DNA of 64,000 nucleotides from Anaerolinea sp. Its GTDB lineage: Bacteria > Chloroflexota > Anaerolineae > Anaerolineales > Anaerolineaceae. The DNA lies in NCBI GenBank assembly GCA_020725865.1, contig DYEC01000011.1:230022-294021 (forward strand), in the 5' to 3' direction. Under the pieces are notes generated by a model, which saw only the letters and a program-made list of their open reading frames with translations, was not told where the DNA came from and made no database searches. Position 1 is the first letter of the stretch. Every line of letters begins with the position of its first letter. Shown in pieces: positions 10,722-19,864 of the stretch. The position numbers were made by a program, and so were the translations under genes.

Positions 10722-12131
10722 ATGGCAAAATCCATAAGTCATTATGTATGTCAACAGTGTGGACGAACGGCGCCGCAATACATGGGGCGCTGTCCATCCT
10801 GCGGAGGCTGGGGGACAATGCTGGAGGAAGTTATCCCGGCAACAGCGTCCCCCAAAGGCTCTGCACGGGGGTTAACCAGCGCCGGCACTCAACCGCGCCG
10901 CCTTTCTGAAGTGAGCGGCAATGCAGAAGAACGCCTTGCGCTCCCGATAAACGAGTTTGCGCGCGTGCTGGGTGGGGGAGTTGTACCCGGTTCAATTGTG
11001 CTGGTAGGCGGCGATCCCGGCATCGGCAAGTCCACACTTGTACTGCAAATGGCAGCTGAGATGGCAAAACAGGGGCGGGTGTTGTATGTCTCTGGTGAAG
11101 AATCCGAGCGTCAGATCAAGATGCGCGCCCTGCGTTTACTCAAATCCACCAATGGCAGTGAACCATTGATCCCTGAAGAATTGTTTCTGGTTACAGAGAC
11201 CAACCTGGACACGATCATGAACCATGTGGCGGCGGTCAAGCCGGCTCTGTTAATTGTGGATTCAATCCAGACGGTTTATCTACCGGGGTTAGAATCAACC
11301 GCCGGGTCGGTGACACAAGTGCGCGAATGTGCGGCAAGGTTGCGTGAGCTGGCGAAAACCTCCGGAATGGCGGTCTTTGTGATCGGTCACGTAACCAAAG
11401 AAGGCATCATCGCCGGTCCGCGTGTGCTGGAGCATATCGTGGACACGGTGCTGTATCTGGAAGGTGACCGCTTTCTCTCTTTTCGCCTGCTGCGTTCGGT
11501 AAAGAACCGCTTTGGGGCAACTTCTGAGGTGGGTGTTTTCGAGATGCGCGAGCGCGGTATGGTTGAAGTGCCCAATCCATCCGAGGCGTTTCTGGCGGAA
11601 CGCATGGTCAATGCGCCAGGATCAGCAATTGCAGTGACGATGGAGGGAACGCGTCCTCTGCTGGTGGAGGTTCAGGGTCTAACCAGTCCGACCCATTTTG
11701 GCAACCCGCGCCGCACATCCAACGGGGTGGATATCAACCGTCTGCTGTTAATTGTGGCGGTGCTGACGCGGCGGCTTGGCTTGCATCTGGCAGAGCAGGA
11801 TGTCTTTGCCAATGTGGTGGGCGGACTGCGCATTGAGGAACCGGCGGCAGATTTAGCGCTGGCGGCGGCGATTACCTCTTCACTGCGGGATGTGCCGGTA
11901 CGTGCTGATGCGGTTTTAATCGGCGAGGTGGGACTTTCGGGTGAGCTGCGCCGTGTGGGGCACCTAGTAACACGATTGAATGAAGCCGCCAAGCTGGGTT
12001 TTAAAGCCGCCATCGTGCCGCGCCGCATTTCCAAAGCCGAACCTTTGCCGGACAATATTCAGATACTGGAGGCGCGTTCGCTTCGTGAGGCGCTCAATCT
12101 GGCACTGGTGGCCGAAACAATGAAGAAGTGA
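10722..12131 (+). CDS. radA: DNA repair protein RadA
   Basis: RadA is a RecA-like helicase that promotes branch migration during recombination. From the ATG at 10722 the zinc finger is C10, C13, C24, C27 (CQQCG ... CPSCGG). Walker A is GGDPGIGKST, followed by the family motif KNRFG in a RadA-specific segment. The C-terminal third is the Lon-protease-like domain (ADLALAAAITSSLRDVPVRA, IGEVGLSGELRRVGH). An ATG at 10719 is equally possible. TGGTCA and GATAAT, 17 bases apart within 10603-10632, could be a weak promoter. At 469 residues the length is normal. It follows the clpC terminator, so it is transcribed separately. Confidence 0.95.
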   Translation: MAKSISHYVCQQCGRTAPQYMGRCPSCGGWGTMLEEVIPATASPKGSARGLTSAGTQPRRLSEVSGNAEERLALPINEFARVLGGGVVPGSIVLVGGDPGIGKSTLVLQMAAEMAKQGRVLYVSGEESERQIKMRALRLLKSTNGSEPLIPEELFLVTETNLDTIMNHVAAVKPALLIVDSIQTVYLPGLESTAGSVTQVRECAARLRELAKTSGMAVFVIGHVTKEGIIAGPRVLEHIVDTVLYLEGDRFLSFRLLRSVKNRFGATSEVGVFEMRERGMVEVPNPSEAFLAERMVNAPGSAIAVTMEGTRPLLVEVQGLTSPTHFGNPRRTSNGVDINRLLLIVAVLTRRLGLHLAEQDVFANVVGGLRIEEPAADLALAAAITSSLRDVPVRADAVLIGEVGLSGELRRVGHLVTRLNEAAKLGFKAAIVPRRISKAEPLPDNIQILEARSLREALNLALVAETMKK

Positions 12132-12189
12132 AATTGAATGCAAACTAACCGATGAGCATACCCAAACAAATGTATTGGAGGTGATTTTC

Positions 12190-12756
12190 ATGCCCGATCT
12201 CTCTGTTTTTCGTCCAGACCCGCAGCATTCTGCGCTGGTCATTGTGGATGTGCAGGAAAAACTTTCTGCTGCCATGCCGGATAATGTGTTGCAGCAGGTG
12301 GTGCGGAATATCGGGGTACTGGTGGCTGCTGCGGATGAGTTTCATTTTCCTGTGTTGCTGACCGAGCAGTATCCGCAGGGGCTGGGTGCGACGCTGGAGG
12401 CAATCAAATCTCCGCTGACAGATGTCACCCCGCTGGAAAAAATGAGTTTCAGTTGCTGTGCTGTGGCAGATTTCTGCAAACAGTTGGAAGCCAAACGGGT
12501 GCGCGATATTCTGCTGGTTGGCATGGAGACTCATGTCTGCGTGACGCAAACAGCTCTGGATTTGTTGACCGATCATTACCGCGTCTTTGTGCCAGCAGAT
12601 GCGGTGTGCAGCCGTAGTGAGCAAAACTGGCGGCTGGGGCTTGACCTGATGCGTCAGGCAGGTGTGGTGATTGGCTCGACCGAGATGTTCCTGTTTATGA
12701 TGCTTGGCGAAGCCGGGACTGACCGTTTCCGAAAACTATCAAAATTGATACGATAG
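12190..12756 (+). CDS. Isochorismatase-family cysteine hydrolase
   Basis: A 188-residue alpha/beta hydrolase of the isochorismatase-like superfamily. The catalytic triad is visible: Asp20 (VIVDVQEKL), Lys84 (PLEKMSFS) and Cys117 (GMETHVCVTQTA). Such proteins hydrolyse amides or vinyl ethers (nicotinamide, N-carbamoyl compounds, isochorismate), but the small form with METHVC is functionally undefined. The ATG at 12190 is chosen because GGAGG (12177-12181) lies eight bases upstream; an upstream TTG would lie on top of that site. No partner gene hints at a substrate. Confidence 0.85.
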   Translation: MPDLSVFRPDPQHSALVIVDVQEKLSAAMPDNVLQQVVRNIGVLVAAADEFHFPVLLTEQYPQGLGATLEAIKSPLTDVTPLEKMSFSCCAVADFCKQLEAKRVRDILLVGMETHVCVTQTALDLLTDHYRVFVPADAVCSRSEQNWRLGLDLMRQAGVVIGSTEMFLFMMLGEAGTDRFRKLSKLIR

Positions 12757-12773
12757 CATTCTGGTAACATTTT

Positions 12774-12821
12774 ACAGCTCAGATTGTGAAATTTGCCACG
12801 CAAAATGAGCTGTGATATACT
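12774..12821 (+). promoter_or_regulatory. nuo operon promoter with a flanking inverted repeat
   Basis: TTGCCA (12793-12798) and TATACT (12816-12821) are 17 bases apart and lie 41 bases before nuoA. ACAGCTCA (12774-12781) is repeated inverted as TGAGCTGT (12806-12813), bracketing the -35 box, so a dimeric regulator or a hairpin is possible. Confidence 0.6.
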
Positions 12822-12861
12822 ATAAATCGCTAAATCAGACCTTCTGTGTAAGGATTGTCTC

Positions 12862-13218
12862 ATGGCATCTCAGTTTTTTCCCATTCTGGTCATTCTGGCG
12901 CTGGCTTTATTTGTAGGTTTCTTTGTGGTAGTGCTGGGAACGATCTTCGGTCCCCGCCGTCCGACGGCGCGCAAATCCAGCCCTTATGAGTCGGGCATGG
13001 TGCCGTATGGACCCGGAACGCGGCGCATGTCGGTGCGCTATTATCTGGTGGGCGTCTTGTTCATTTTGTTTGATATTGAAGTAGTGTTTGTGTTGCCCTG
13101 GGCGGTGGTATTTCGCGAGCTGGGTATGCCGGGGCTGGTGCTGATGATCGTCTTTCTGGTAGTTTTAGAGGTGGCGTTTGTGTATGCGTGGAAGAAAGGA
13201 GCGCTGGAATGGGAATAG
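12862..13218 (+). CDS. nuoA: NADH-quinone oxidoreductase subunit A
   Basis: NuoA is a small membrane subunit of complex I at the junction of the membrane and peripheral arms. The 118 residues hold three hydrophobic helices. The conserved loop is [15 protein letters not shown] and the second helix carries [13 protein letters not shown], a NuoA hallmark with its acidic pair. It is the first gene of a 14-gene operon and its end overlaps nuoB by 10 bases. Confidence 0.96.
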   Translation: MASQFFPILVILALALFVGFFVVVLGTIFGPRRPTARKSSPYESGMVPYGPGTRRMSVRYYLVGVLFILFDIEVVFVLPWAVVFRELGMPGLVLMIVFLVVLEVAFVYAWKKGALEWE

Positions 13219-13691
13219 AGCAAAAAACCGGCAACCTTGGCATTGTGACCACGTCACTGGAACAGGTGGTCAACTGGGCGCGGACAAATTCGATGTGGCC
13301 CATGCTTTTTGGTCTTGCCTGTTGTGCAATTGAAATGATGGCAGCTCAGGCATCGAATTATGATATGAGCCGCTTTGGGATGGAACTGATGCGCGCCAGT
13401 CCGCGCCAGTCGGACTTGATGATTGTTGCTGGACGGGTTTCGCGTAAAATGGCTCCCGTATTGCGTAAACTGTATGATCAGATGCCTGATCCGAAGTGGG
13501 TCATTGCAATGGGGGATTGTGCTTCCTGTGGCGGAGTGTTTAATAATTATGCGATTGTGCAGGGGGTGGATGAGGTTGTGCCTGTGGATGTGTATGTGGC
13601 AGGCTGTCCACCGCGGCCGGAGGGTTTGATACATGGGGTGATGACCTTACATGAAAAAGTCAAGAAAGAAAAACTAGGGAAGTGGAAATAA
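13209..13691 (+). CDS. nuoB: NADH-quinone oxidoreductase subunit B
   Basis: NuoB carries the terminal cluster N2 that hands electrons to quinone. Its cluster ligands are visible: adjacent Cys pair in [12 protein letters not shown], one in GDCASCGG and one in GCPPRPE. From the ATG at 13209, with AAAGGAG (13196-13202) upstream, the protein is 160 residues, usual for the family. It overlaps the end of nuoA and its TAA shares one base with the nuoC ATG. Confidence 0.97.
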   Translation: MGIEQKTGNLGIVTTSLEQVVNWARTNSMWPMLFGLACCAIEMMAAQASNYDMSRFGMELMRASPRQSDLMIVAGRVSRKMAPVLRKLYDQMPDPKWVIAMGDCASCGGVFNNYAIVQGVDEVVPVDVYVAGCPPRPEGLIHGVMTLHEKVKKEKLGKWK

Positions 13692-14203
13692 TGGACAAGA
13701 CCCTTCAAACTGTTGCCCATGCGATGCAGTCTCGTTTTGGCGCCGAAGTGCAAGAAGCGCACGGCGAGATGACGCTCTTTCTGCCGCCGCAGCGTCTTGT
13801 TCCGGCTGCAAAGGCGCTAAAAGAGGAATTCGGTTTTGATATGCTCATGGACCTTACCGCTGTTGATTACTGGCCGCAGCTCAAACCGCGTTTTCATGTG
13901 GTGTATCAGCTCTATGCGTTTGGGAGAAACTTGCAACTGCGCCTGCGCACCGGGTTAGACGGCAACGCACCGGCTATGGATACCCTTGAGACGGTCTATC
14001 CAAACGCTAACTGGTTTGAGCGTGAGGTATTCGATATGTTCGGTATCCGCTTCAACGGACATTCAGACCTTCGTCGTATCATCATGCCCTACGACTGGCA
14101 GGGGCATCCGTTGCGAAAGGATTACCCGCTCGGGTATGAGGAAGTAGAATTCACGTTCAATTTTGATGAAATTGAACGCAAAAAACCCTATGCAAAGGAA
14201 TAG
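13691..14203 (+). CDS. nuoC: NADH-quinone oxidoreductase subunit C
   Basis: The 30-kDa-type subunit of complex I, here a separate gene and not fused to nuoD. Recognisable segments are DLTAVDYWPQ, PNANWFEREVFDMFGI and RIIMPYDWQGHPLRKDYPLG. The ATG at 13691 overlaps the nuoB stop (TAATG), suggesting translational coupling. At 170 residues it is a normal NuoC. A strong hairpin follows before nuoD. Confidence 0.96.
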   Translation: MDKTLQTVAHAMQSRFGAEVQEAHGEMTLFLPPQRLVPAAKALKEEFGFDMLMDLTAVDYWPQLKPRFHVVYQLYAFGRNLQLRLRTGLDGNAPAMDTLETVYPNANWFEREVFDMFGIRFNGHSDLRRIIMPYDWQGHPLRKDYPLGYEEVEFTFNFDEIERKKPYAKE

Positions 14204-14213
14204 CGAGCTACAG

Positions 14214-14268
14214 CGGACATTGAGAATTTTCGAAAAACAATCCGAAATGCCAGAATTCTCAATGTCCG
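14214..14268 (+). repeat. Strong hairpin between nuoC and nuoD
   Basis: CGGACATTGAGAATT (14214-14228) is perfectly repeated inverted as AATTCTCAATGTCCG (14254-14268), a 15-bp stem with a 25-base loop that can form a smaller inner stem (TTTCG/CGAAA). T-rich sequence (TTTGTTTG) follows. It could act as a partial terminator, a processing site or an mRNA stabiliser that changes the ratio of nuoABC to nuoD-N. Confidence 0.7.
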
Positions 14269-14307
14269 TTTGTTTGTGGTTTTGCTGCAGATGCTTTTGA
14301 GGTGTGT

Positions 14308-15537
14308 ATGACGGATATTCGTGAAGTTACTGTAGATGAACTACGGCATCTGGTTACTGATCGGGCGTTGAGCGGGGAAACGTTGTTGCTCAACATGGGT
14401 CCTCAGCACCCCAGCACCCACGGCGTGTTACGGTTACTGCTGGAGCTGGACGGGGAAATTGTGCTTAACTGCGTCCCCGATATTGGCTTTCTGCACACCG
14501 GCGTCGAAAAGAACATGGAAGCCAAAACGTATCAAAAAGCAGAGGTGATGACTGACCGGCTAGATTATCTCAATCCGATTGGCAACAATCTGGTGTACTG
14601 TCTGGCGGTGGAAAAACTGCTTGGGCTGGATGTGCCGCCGCGCGCTCAGGCGATTCGCGTCATTCTGGCAGAGCTAACCCGTCTCAACTCGCATTTGCTT
14701 TGGCTCGGTACATCGGCGCTCGATCTCGGTGCGATGTCAGTGTTCTTATACTGCATGCGCGAGCGCGAGATCATTCTGGATATTTTTGAAATGTGCTCTG
14801 GGCAGCGCATGATGACCACTTACGTCCGCCCGGGCGGCTTATGGCGCGATGTGCCGGTGGAATTTGAAAGTGCGGTGAGAAATTTTATCGAGCTGATGCC
14901 CCGGCGGATTGACGAATACGAACGCCTGTTGAGCAACAATCCCCTCTTTTTGGAGCGCACCATTGGTATTGGTGTCATCACCCGTGAGCAGTGTATTGAG
15001 TGGGGTGTGACCGGTCCGATTGCTCGTGCCAGCGGCTTGAAGTTAGATTTGCGGAAAGCTCGTCCCTATTCAGGCTATGAGCAATACGATTTTGAGATAC
15101 CCACCCAAACCGCCGGTGATGTTCGTGCTCGCTATCAGGTGCGTGTAGCAGAAATGCGTGAGTCGCTCAAAATCATCCGGCAGGCACTGGATAAACTGCC
15201 TTATGGTCCGGTACGCAGCAATAACCGCAAATATGTTCCGCCGCCGCGTTCGGAAATTGGTGTCAGCATGGAAGCGCTGATTCATCATTTCAAGTTATGG
15301 ACAGAGGGCTTTCACGCACCGAAGGGGTATGTATATGCCACCATTGAATCACCACGCGGCGAGCTGGGGGTGTATCTGGAAAGCGACGGCGGCACCAAAC
15401 CTTACCGAGTTCATTACCGCACGCCAACTTTTGCTCACCTGCAGCTTATGCCGCTGTTGACAAAGAACCATTTTGTGGCGGATGTGGTGGCAATCATTGG
15501 CAGTGTTGATATTGTTCTGGGAGATGCAGACCGGTGA
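14308..15537 (+). CDS. nuoD: NADH-quinone oxidoreductase subunit D
   Basis: The 49-kDa subunit, which with NuoB forms the quinone site. The signature NMGPQHPSTHGVLRLLLELD is intact, followed by GFLHTGVEKNME, YLNPIGNN and GEETALL-independent hydrogenase-like segments such as TYVRPGGLWRDVP. The C-terminus ends GSVDIVLGDADR as usual. The ATG at 14308 is preferred to GTG 14302; GAGG lies just upstream. The start is 104 bases after nuoC, the largest gap in the first half of the operon. Confidence 0.97.
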   Translation: MTDIREVTVDELRHLVTDRALSGETLLLNMGPQHPSTHGVLRLLLELDGEIVLNCVPDIGFLHTGVEKNMEAKTYQKAEVMTDRLDYLNPIGNNLVYCLAVEKLLGLDVPPRAQAIRVILAELTRLNSHLLWLGTSALDLGAMSVFLYCMREREIILDIFEMCSGQRMMTTYVRPGGLWRDVPVEFESAVRNFIELMPRRIDEYERLLSNNPLFLERTIGIGVITREQCIEWGVTGPIARASGLKLDLRKARPYSGYEQYDFEIPTQTAGDVRARYQVRVAEMRESLKIIRQALDKLPYGPVRSNNRKYVPPPRSEIGVSMEALIHHFKLWTEGFHAPKGYVYATIESPRGELGVYLESDGGTKPYRVHYRTPTFAHLQLMPLLTKNHFVADVVAIIGSVDIVLGDADR

Positions 15538-16052
15538 ACGAGTTACAACGAGAATATCCCGAAGAAATCGAGCGCATTCTGGCGAAGTATCCGCCTGAAA
15601 ATAAACGCTCAGCCGTTATGCCGTTGCTGTATCTGGCACAGCGTCGGCAGGGTTATATCCCGCCGCAGGCGATTCAGGAAATTGCTCAAATTCTAGAGCT
15701 TTCAACAACCGAGGTGGCATCTGTGGCTGGCTTTTACAGCCTGTTTCACGAGCAACCCGAGGGACGTTGGCGGATACAGGTTTGCACAGATTTGCCCTGT
15801 GCATTGCGCGGTGCGGATGAGTTTTTGAAAAGGTTATGTGAGGCGCTTGGCGTTGCAGTTGGTGGAACAACCGCGGATGGGCTGTTCACGGTGGAAGAAG
15901 TGAAATGTCTGGCTGCTTGTCACCGGGCGCCGGTCTTTCAGCTTCAAGGGGATGGCGAAATTAAGTATTATGAAAGCCAAAGCATAGATACCGTGCTGGC
16001 ACTGGTGGAAGAATTGCGCTGCAAAGCTGAAAGCAAAAAGGAGGGCGCATGA
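15534..16052 (+). CDS. nuoE: NADH-quinone oxidoreductase subunit E
   Basis: A 172-residue thioredoxin-like [2Fe-2S] subunit of the NADH-oxidising module. Cluster ligands are in VCTDLPCALRGAD (C-x4-C) and VKCLAACHRAP. It begins with GTG at 15534 overlapping the nuoD stop (GTGA) and ends overlapping the nuoF ATG. Its presence with nuoF and nuoG shows a true NADH-dependent complex I and not a ferredoxin-type 11-subunit form. Confidence 0.96.
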   Translation: MNELQREYPEEIERILAKYPPENKRSAVMPLLYLAQRRQGYIPPQAIQEIAQILELSTTEVASVAGFYSLFHEQPEGRWRIQVCTDLPCALRGADEFLKRLCEALGVAVGGTTADGLFTVEEVKCLAACHRAPVFQLQGDGEIKYYESQSIDTVLALVEELRCKAESKKEGA

Positions 16053-17302
16053 AAGAACACATCCTCCTGCGTCATCGCGATATTCCAGACCTGCACCGGC
16101 TGGAGGTGTATCAGAAACACGGCGGGTTTGAGACTTTCCGTAGAGCAGTAACCACCCTGAAACCGGAAGAAGTGCTGAATGAAGTGAAGGCTTCTGGGTT
16201 GCGGGGACGTGGCGGGGCAGGTTTCCCGACCGGCGTGAAATGGAGTTTTTTGCCGAACAATCTCTGGCCCCACTATGTGGTTGCCAATGCGGACGAATCC
16301 GAACCCGGAACATTCAAAGACCGTGAAATTCTGGAAAGCAACCCCTATCAGTTTTTAGAAGGGTTAATGCTGGCTTCGTACGCAGTGCAGGCAAATCTAT
16401 CGTATGTCTATTTGCGTGGTGAGTTCTGGCAGATTGCCCGGCATCTGGATGCCTGCATTGCAGAGCTAGAAGCGGCAGGTTTGTTGGGGGAACATCTGTT
16501 TGGAACGGATTACTCACTGCGCATTTACACTCACCTCGGCGCAGGGGCGTATATCTGTGGTGAGGAAACCGCCTTGCTGGAGTCGCTGGAGGGCAAGCTG
16601 GGGCAGCCGCGCTTGCGTCCGCCTTTTCCGGCAGTGTATGGGTTGTTTGGCAAACCGACGGTGATTAACAACGTTGAGACGCTGGCAAATGTTCCCCCAA
16701 TTGTTGAAAGGGGAGCGAGCTGGTATCGCACGTATGGCACAGAGAAGAGTCCGGGGGTCAAGATTTTCTGCCTTTCGGGGTGTGTTAACCATCCAGGCAA
16801 TTATGAATTGCCGCTGGGGACGACATTCCGTGAATTGATTTTCGAGTATGGCGGCGGTGTGCCTGCCGGACGCAAGGTCAAAGCCATTATGGCGGCGGGA
16901 GCTTCTTCTAGCTTGATCGCCGCAGATGAAAATGCGCTTGATACGCCGATGGATTATGAATCGGTGCAGGAGAAGCTGGGCGCACCTCTCGGTTCGGCTT
17001 CAGTGATTGTAATAGATGATTCGGTTAACATCGCCTGGCTGGTGAGTAAGACAATTGAGTTTTTCAAGCACGAGTCGTGTGGCAAATGCACACCCTGCCG
17101 CGAGGGCACATTCTGGATGAACCGCATCGCCCAGCGGATTGAGCATGGCAAAAGTGCACCAGAAGATGTACAGTTGCTGGAGGCGGTGGCTTCGCAGATA
17201 CAGAATAAATGTTTGTGCGCTCTGGGCGAATTTTCAATTATGGCGGTGCTTTCGGGTATCCAGAAGTTCCGCACGGATTTTGAGGCAAAGGTGAATGGGT
17301 GA
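16049..17302 (+). CDS. nuoF: NADH-quinone oxidoreductase subunit F (NADH and FMN binding)
   Basis: NuoF oxidises NADH with FMN and passes electrons to a [4Fe-4S] cluster. Visible motifs: GLRGRGGAGFPTGVKW (nucleotide binding), VANADESEPGTFKDRE, GAYICGEETALLESLEG (FMN site), and near residues 343-390 the cluster Cys in ESCGKCTPCREGT and CLCALGEF. At 417 residues the length is normal. It is preceded by GGAGG and overlaps nuoE by four bases (ATGA). Confidence 0.97.
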   Translation: MKEHILLRHRDIPDLHRLEVYQKHGGFETFRRAVTTLKPEEVLNEVKASGLRGRGGAGFPTGVKWSFLPNNLWPHYVVANADESEPGTFKDREILESNPYQFLEGLMLASYAVQANLSYVYLRGEFWQIARHLDACIAELEAAGLLGEHLFGTDYSLRIYTHLGAGAYICGEETALLESLEGKLGQPRLRPPFPAVYGLFGKPTVINNVETLANVPPIVERGASWYRTYGTEKSPGVKIFCLSGCVNHPGNYELPLGTTFRELIFEYGGGVPAGRKVKAIMAAGASSSLIAADENALDTPMDYESVQEKLGAPLGSASVIVIDDSVNIAWLVSKTIEFFKHESCGKCTPCREGTFWMNRIAQRIEHGKSAPEDVQLLEAVASQIQNKCLCALGEFSIMAVLSGIQKFRTDFEAKVNG

Positions 17303-17366
17303 AGTTTTCCTGCTGCGCCCTATCTTTTGTGAGGGCTGGCGGTAGTCAATACAGGAGTAGCGCTGC

Positions 17367-19841
17367 ATGGTTGTAAAAATGGTTTCTTTGACGATTGACG
17401 GTCGGGCAGTTGCTGTCCCTGCCGGAACGCTGGTGGTGGATGCCGCAAAAAAAGCCGGCATAGATATTCCGGTCTTTTGCTATCATCCTAAACTGGACCC
17501 GGTGGGGATGTGCCGCCAGTGTCTGGTGGAAATCGGCAGACCGCTGATAGACCGGGCAACGAATCAGTTTATCCTGGATGCGGATGGTAAGCCAAAAATC
17601 TCTTTTGGTCCAAAGCTAGAAACTGCCTGTACCACCCCAGTCAGTGAGGGGATGGTCGTGGTGACGGACAGTGATAAAGTTGTTGCGGCTCGCAAGGATG
17701 TTCTCGAGTTTATTCTCACCTCACACCCATTGGATTGCCCCATATGCGATAAGGGTGGTGAGTGTCCATTGCAAAATTTGACCATGCGCTACGGTCCACC
17801 GGTGAGCCGTTTCCTGTTTGATGAAAAGATGCATTTGGCAAAGCATGTGCCGCTAGGTGAATTAATTTATCTCGACCGCGAGCGATGTATCCAGTGCGGG
17901 CGCTGTGTGCGTTTCCAGAGCGAACTGGTGGATGACCCGGTGATTGGTTTTTCGCAGCGCGGGCGGGCTTTGCAAATCGTTACCTTTTCCAATCCGGGCT
18001 TTGATTCTATCTGGTCGGGCAACACAACCGATATTTGCCCGGTGGGTGCGTTGACCACAGCGGATTTTCGCTTTGGAGCGCGTCCCTGGGAGATGAACGC
18101 CTCAGCTTCAATTTGTAATCACTGCGCGGTTGGCTGTAATCTGACTTACAATGTGCGCCGGGAAGCTAAAGCCGGCGGCAAGACGGTCATCAAACGAGTC
18201 ATGCCTCGCCAGAATGAAATGGTGAATGAAATCTGGCTGTGTGATAAGGGGCGGCTGGCGTATCATTACATGGAAAGCGACCAGCGCCTGGAACAGCCGC
18301 TGGTGCGCAAGGGTGGCGAGCTGGTGCCGGCTGGCTGGGATGAGGCTTTGAATCTGGTAACGGAAAAGCTGCGTAGTGCAGGCAACCGCATGGTCATGCT
18401 GGTGGGCGGACGACTCTCGAACGAAGACTTGTTTAATCTTGGTGAACTAACTGAAGCGCAGGGCGGGCAAAAACTGCTCTATTCGTATATGGGTGGCGGC
18501 GATCTGGTCAGCCGTTTTGCGCCGCCAAAGGGCAGTAATCTGGGCGAGCTGGGAGCGGGTAGCGTGGTGCTGGTGGTGGCTTGCGATTTGCATCAGGAAG
18601 CGCCGCTGTGGTGGTTGCGCCTGAAACAGGCGGTCAAGCGCGGCGCAAAGCTGATTGTTGCCAGTGCCCGTCCAACGCGCCTGGATAAATTCGCCACGCA
18701 TGTAGTTCGCTATGCCTATGGTGAAGAAACGCGGACGGTTGCGGCATTCCTTCCGGTGAATGTTGCCGGTGCACCGCAGGTGATTCAGAGCGCGGCAAAA
18801 ACGCTCACCGAAGCGGAAGACCTGATTGTCATTTATGGTAGCGACGGGCTTTACCTCGAAGAATCAACCGCACTGGCGCGCACCTGTGCCGAGTTGCTGC
18901 TCAAGACGAACCACACTGGCAAGGTAAACAGTGGATTGCTGGCAGCCTGGCAAAACGGCAACCTGCAGGGCGGTTGGGAATTAGGTTTCCGCACCGTTCC
19001 CGACCTGGCGGAGAGATTGGAGAAAGCTGCTCTAGTTTGGGTGGCAGCGGCGGATCCGGCGGGTGATGACCCGGCGCTGGCAAAGGCGGTACGCCGAACG
19101 GGGTTCCTTGTCGTACAGGAGTTGTTTCTGACCGAGACGGCGCGCATGGCAGATGTGGTGTTTCCGGTGCTGGTAAACGCTGAACGGGAGGGTAGCTACA
19201 CTTCCGGCGAGCGGCGTGTGCAGCGTTTTTATCCTGCTTTGCCACCGAAGGGTATTGTCCCGGAGGCGCGTCCCGACTTTGCCATCCCTGCACTGGTGGG
19301 TGAAAAGCTGGGCATTGAACTGGAGGATCATTCGGCCGCGCTGGTCATGGAACACATTGCGGCGAAATTTGCCGCGTTTGCTGGTATTAACTACCAGAGA
19401 CTGGCAGAAGTGGCAGAGCAATGGCCTCCGGTAGGGGGAAGCGACCTTTACTATGGCGGCACTTCATATCTGAACCGGCAGGGATTGGGTGTAACGCTCT
19501 CCGATGTTTTACAAGGTGAGAGTTTGCTGAACCCTGCCCCAATCCAGACTACTCAACGGCAAAAACCTTCTGCCGATGCACTGCCTGTTTATCCCATTCA
19601 ATTGTTGTATGATCGCGGGACAACCATCCTTCCCAGTGCTTTGTTGCATGAACGGTTGGTGCAGCCAGCGGTTTGGGTACATCCGACAACAGCGGCAGAA
19701 CATAAGCTTCAAAGTAAGGCGCGGCTAATTTATGAGGGGGAAGCAGTTGAAGTGGCTGTTCTACTGAGCGAGCAAACGCCCCCAAAGGTTGCGCTTTTGC
19801 CGCGCTCGGTTGGCTTATTGGGATACTGGCTCGAAGCTTGA
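17367..19841 (+). CDS. nuoG: NADH-quinone oxidoreductase subunit G
   Basis: The 75-kDa subunit carrying most electron-transfer clusters. The N-terminal 2Fe-2S ferredoxin fold has VFCYHPKLDPVGMCRQCLVE; the His-Cys cluster is HPLDCPICDKGGECPLQN; 4Fe-4S ligands are in CIQCGRCVRFQ and TDICPVGALTT. A further Cys set (CNHCAVGCNLTYNV) begins the molybdopterin-oxidoreductase-like domain, as in enzymes keeping the extra N7-type cluster. The C-terminal 500 residues are the degenerate molybdopterin fold. AGGAG lies 11 bases before the ATG at 17367. At 824 residues it is normal. Confidence 0.96.
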   Translation: MVVKMVSLTIDGRAVAVPAGTLVVDAAKKAGIDIPVFCYHPKLDPVGMCRQCLVEIGRPLIDRATNQFILDADGKPKISFGPKLETACTTPVSEGMVVVTDSDKVVAARKDVLEFILTSHPLDCPICDKGGECPLQNLTMRYGPPVSRFLFDEKMHLAKHVPLGELIYLDRERCIQCGRCVRFQSELVDDPVIGFSQRGRALQIVTFSNPGFDSIWSGNTTDICPVGALTTADFRFGARPWEMNASASICNHCAVGCNLTYNVRREAKAGGKTVIKRVMPRQNEMVNEIWLCDKGRLAYHYMESDQRLEQPLVRKGGELVPAGWDEALNLVTEKLRSAGNRMVMLVGGRLSNEDLFNLGELTEAQGGQKLLYSYMGGGDLVSRFAPPKGSNLGELGAGSVVLVVACDLHQEAPLWWLRLKQAVKRGAKLIVASARPTRLDKFATHVVRYAYGEETRTVAAFLPVNVAGAPQVIQSAAKTLTEAEDLIVIYGSDGLYLEESTALARTCAELLLKTNHTGKVNSGLLAAWQNGNLQGGWELGFRTVPDLAERLEKAALVWVAAADPAGDDPALAKAVRRTGFLVVQELFLTETARMADVVFPVLVNAEREGSYTSGERRVQRFYPALPPKGIVPEARPDFAIPALVGEKLGIELEDHSAALVMEHIAAKFAAFAGINYQRLAEVAEQWPPVGGSDLYYGGTSYLNRQGLGVTLSDVLQGESLLNPAPIQTTQRQKPSADALPVYPIQLLYDRGTTILPSALLHERLVQPAVWVHPTTAAEHKLQSKARLIYEGEAVEVAVLLSEQTPPKVALLPRSVGLLGYWLEA

Positions 19842-19864
19842 CAGTTTGCTCTGAAAGGAACGCT

